From Pseudomonas mosselii (GTDB lineage Bacteria > Pseudomonadota > Gammaproteobacteria > Pseudomonadales > Pseudomonadaceae), in the NCBI RefSeq assembly GCF_005796105.1, contig NZ_VAUO01000007.1, forward strand, positions 241,013 to 305,012: a stretch of DNA of 64,000 bases. The letters are read 5' to 3'. The position numbers were made by a program, and so were the translations under genes. Position 1 is the first letter of the stretch; every line of letters begins with the position of its first letter. Under the pieces are notes generated by a model. It searched no databases. It was not told where the DNA came from and saw only the letters and a program-made list of their open reading frames with translations. Below, piece after piece: positions 63,091 to 64,000 of this stretch.

Positions 63091-63416
63091 AAAGTGTGCT
63101 GGGCAAGGCCGTGCACTATCTGGCGAACAACTGGAGCCGGTTGGAACGGTATGTCGAAGCGGGCCACTTACCAATCGACAACAACCTGGCAGAGCGTGCG
63201 ATCAAGCCGTTTGTCATTGGGCGAAAGGCATGGCTGTTCAGTGACACGCCCAAGGGCGCCACGGCCAGTGCGCATATCTACAGCTTGGTTGAGACCGCCA
63301 AGGTCAACGGCCAGGAGCCCTATACGTGGCTGCGCCACGTACTGGAGCGGTTGCCGCATGCACAGTCGGTTGCCGACTATGAAGCACTATTACCGTGGAA
63401 TTGGAGAGCATCATGA
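63090..63416 (+). pseudogene. IS66-type transposase (TnpC) C-terminal remnant, plus strand
   Basis: About 107 codons: VLGKAVHYLANNWSRLERYV, GHLPIDNNLAERAIKPFVIG, KAWLFSDTPKGATASAHIYS, TWLRHVLERLPHAQSVADYE and a stop. The last part of the DDE domain (DNNLAERAIKPFVIGRKAWL) is intact but the front is missing. It overlaps the following small gene by four bases (ATGA). Confidence 0.85.
63322..63361. repeat. 40-bp perfect inverted repeat partner of 62046-62085
   Basis: ATACGTGGCTGCGCCACGTA and the next 20 bases are identical to the minus strand of 62046-62085. The two copies are ends of IS66 transposase genes facing each other across kptA. Confidence 0.9.
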
Positions 63417-63721
63417 GTATTGATATCACCCATCTGACGGCTGATGAGTTGGTCGAACTGAACCATCAAATTATCGAGCGTCTGAAGATGCTGGAGACGT
63501 TGGAAACACATAAATCAATGATGCAACTCCATTCAGGAGCACGGGTCAGCTTCGAGTCCCCTGCCGGTGAACGGATTGTGGGAACGGTTATGAAGTTCAA
63601 CCGCAAGACCGTGACGGTGGTAACCGATGCAGGGCGCCGCTGGAATGTCTCGCCACATTTATTGGCTCTGATCAAAAATGTAGTGTCGGGGAAGGTCGTG
63701 GATATTCGGCCCCAAAAATAG
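63413..63721 (+). CDS. Small protein associated with IS66 elements
   Basis: 102 aa, starting MSIDITHLTADELVELNHQI. The C-terminal part GARVSFESPAGERIVGTVMK, then FNRKTVTVVTDAGRRWNVSP, looks like a small beta-barrel. It overlaps the transposase stop by four bases, so it is probably a passenger gene of that IS66-type element. Function unknown. Confidence 0.7.
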   Translation: MSIDITHLTADELVELNHQIIERLKMLETLETHKSMMQLHSGARVSFESPAGERIVGTVMKFNRKTVTVVTDAGRRWNVSPHLLALIKNVVSGKVVDIRPQK

Positions 63722-63782
63722 AAGCTCCGTGTCTATCTTGAGCGCCATATCTGGGTATGTAGTGTTTGTGGATCGCATACAG

Positions 63783-64000
63783 TCGTCCTGCCTGGAGATG
63801 GCCAGGTCAATTCTGTCCAACAACCCCGGCATGTAAGGCTGGACGAGTTCATAACAGCCAACCAGCCAACCAGCCAACCAGAGAAGATGCTGTCCATCAG
63901 ATGACAGGCGACATTACCCAGCGCCACCCCGTCGTCCGGCTCTTCCTGCAACAGCAGCAAGCTCACTTCCAGCACGTGCTTCTTTTTTTGACCATGCCCA
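63783..64000 (-). pseudogene. Duplicated fragment of the 57152-57905 gene (runs off the window)
   Basis: About 210 bases nearly identical to 57681-57890, from TCGTCCTGCC to the A-run near the window edge. It contains three instead of two CCAACCAG units, so the reading frame differs: after SIFSGWLVG the frame shifts. Homology ends abruptly at 63783. The gene could be the intact version or another remnant; its 5' end is outside the window. Confidence 0.75.
63858..63881. repeat. 8-bp tandem repeat, three units
   Basis: CCAACCAG three times; the paralogous site at 57756-57771 has two. The extra unit adds 8 bp and changes the frame. Confidence 0.85.

Noticed and set aside
56881..64000. Prophage
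   Set aside because: No capsid, tail, terminase, integrase or lysis genes; the content fits a toxin-immunity array with IS elements.
63722..64000. Right end of the IS66 element
   Set aside because: I could not find an IS66-type terminal repeat or target duplication here, so element limits are not assigned.

Overview
The window looks like a chromosomal segment of a Pseudomonas putida-group bacterium. Evidence: GC-rich coding, the gene order pckA-hslO-...-hslR-rimBK-envZ-ompR-tex-...-gshA-...-ssuFBCDAE-lsfA-oprD-tauABCD-betT that I associate with P. putida, and many copies of the P. putida-type REP palindrome (TGTAGGAGCGGC...GCCGCGAA). No database search was possible; family names come from recognising motifs and context.

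Layout. (1) 1-4579: the end of a chemosensory operon (MCP, CheW, CheR, CheB), a NarL/LuxR-type response regulator and a small hotdog thioesterase. (2) 4705-18072: core housekeeping genes: pckA, hslO, a PAP2 phosphatase, hslR, rimB-rimK (ribosomal protein S6 modification), the envZ-ompR pair (transcribed ompR first), tex, a PaaI-like thioesterase, gshA and a TetR regulator. (3) 18155-23623: one very large (1822 aa) putative toxin/effector-like protein lying between the gshA block and the ssu operon. (4) 23668-47418: an unusually dense sulfur-scavenging district: ssuEADCBF (alkanesulfonates), lsfA, an OprD-type porin, tauABCD (taurine), a BetT-type transporter, an EpsC serine acetyltransferase, a cystine/cysteine ABC transporter, two SfnB/DszC-like flavin oxidoreductases with a DszA/NtaA-like monooxygenase, and metQNI. 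Together these import organosulfur compounds, release sulfite or reduced sulfur with FMNH2- or 2-oxoglutarate-dependent oxygenases, and feed cysteine/methionine synthesis; gshA nearby consumes cysteine. (5) 47579-53307: c-di-GMP/signalling genes (GGDEF-EAL, PAS-GGDEF, HDOD) around a desA-type fatty acid desaturase. (6) 53439-56343: gabD-gabT.

(7) 56804-64000: a tRNA-Arg(CCG) followed by a lower-GC, mobile, partly decayed accessory region. It holds a minus-strand array of polymorphic (contact-dependent/CDI-like) toxin C-terminal tips, each followed by its immunity gene: an RNase A-like tip with CdiI, an EndoU tip with a MafI-family immunity protein, a ParB-like tip cut by an IS5-family element, and a toxin-tail remnant with a small putative immunity gene. 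Each tip begins with the same Gly-Ala-Lys seam (GGTGCAAAAG), and the seams after an immunity gene lie 3-10 bp beyond its stop, as expected for an array that grows by recombination into a parental toxin gene. A 168-bp MITE with 20-bp perfect inverted ends and a CTAG target duplication, two oppositely oriented IS66 transposase tails sharing a 40-bp perfect inverted repeat, a complete kptA (RNA 2'-phosphotransferase), a SUKH-like fragment and a duplicated fragment differing in the number of 8-bp repeats complete the region.
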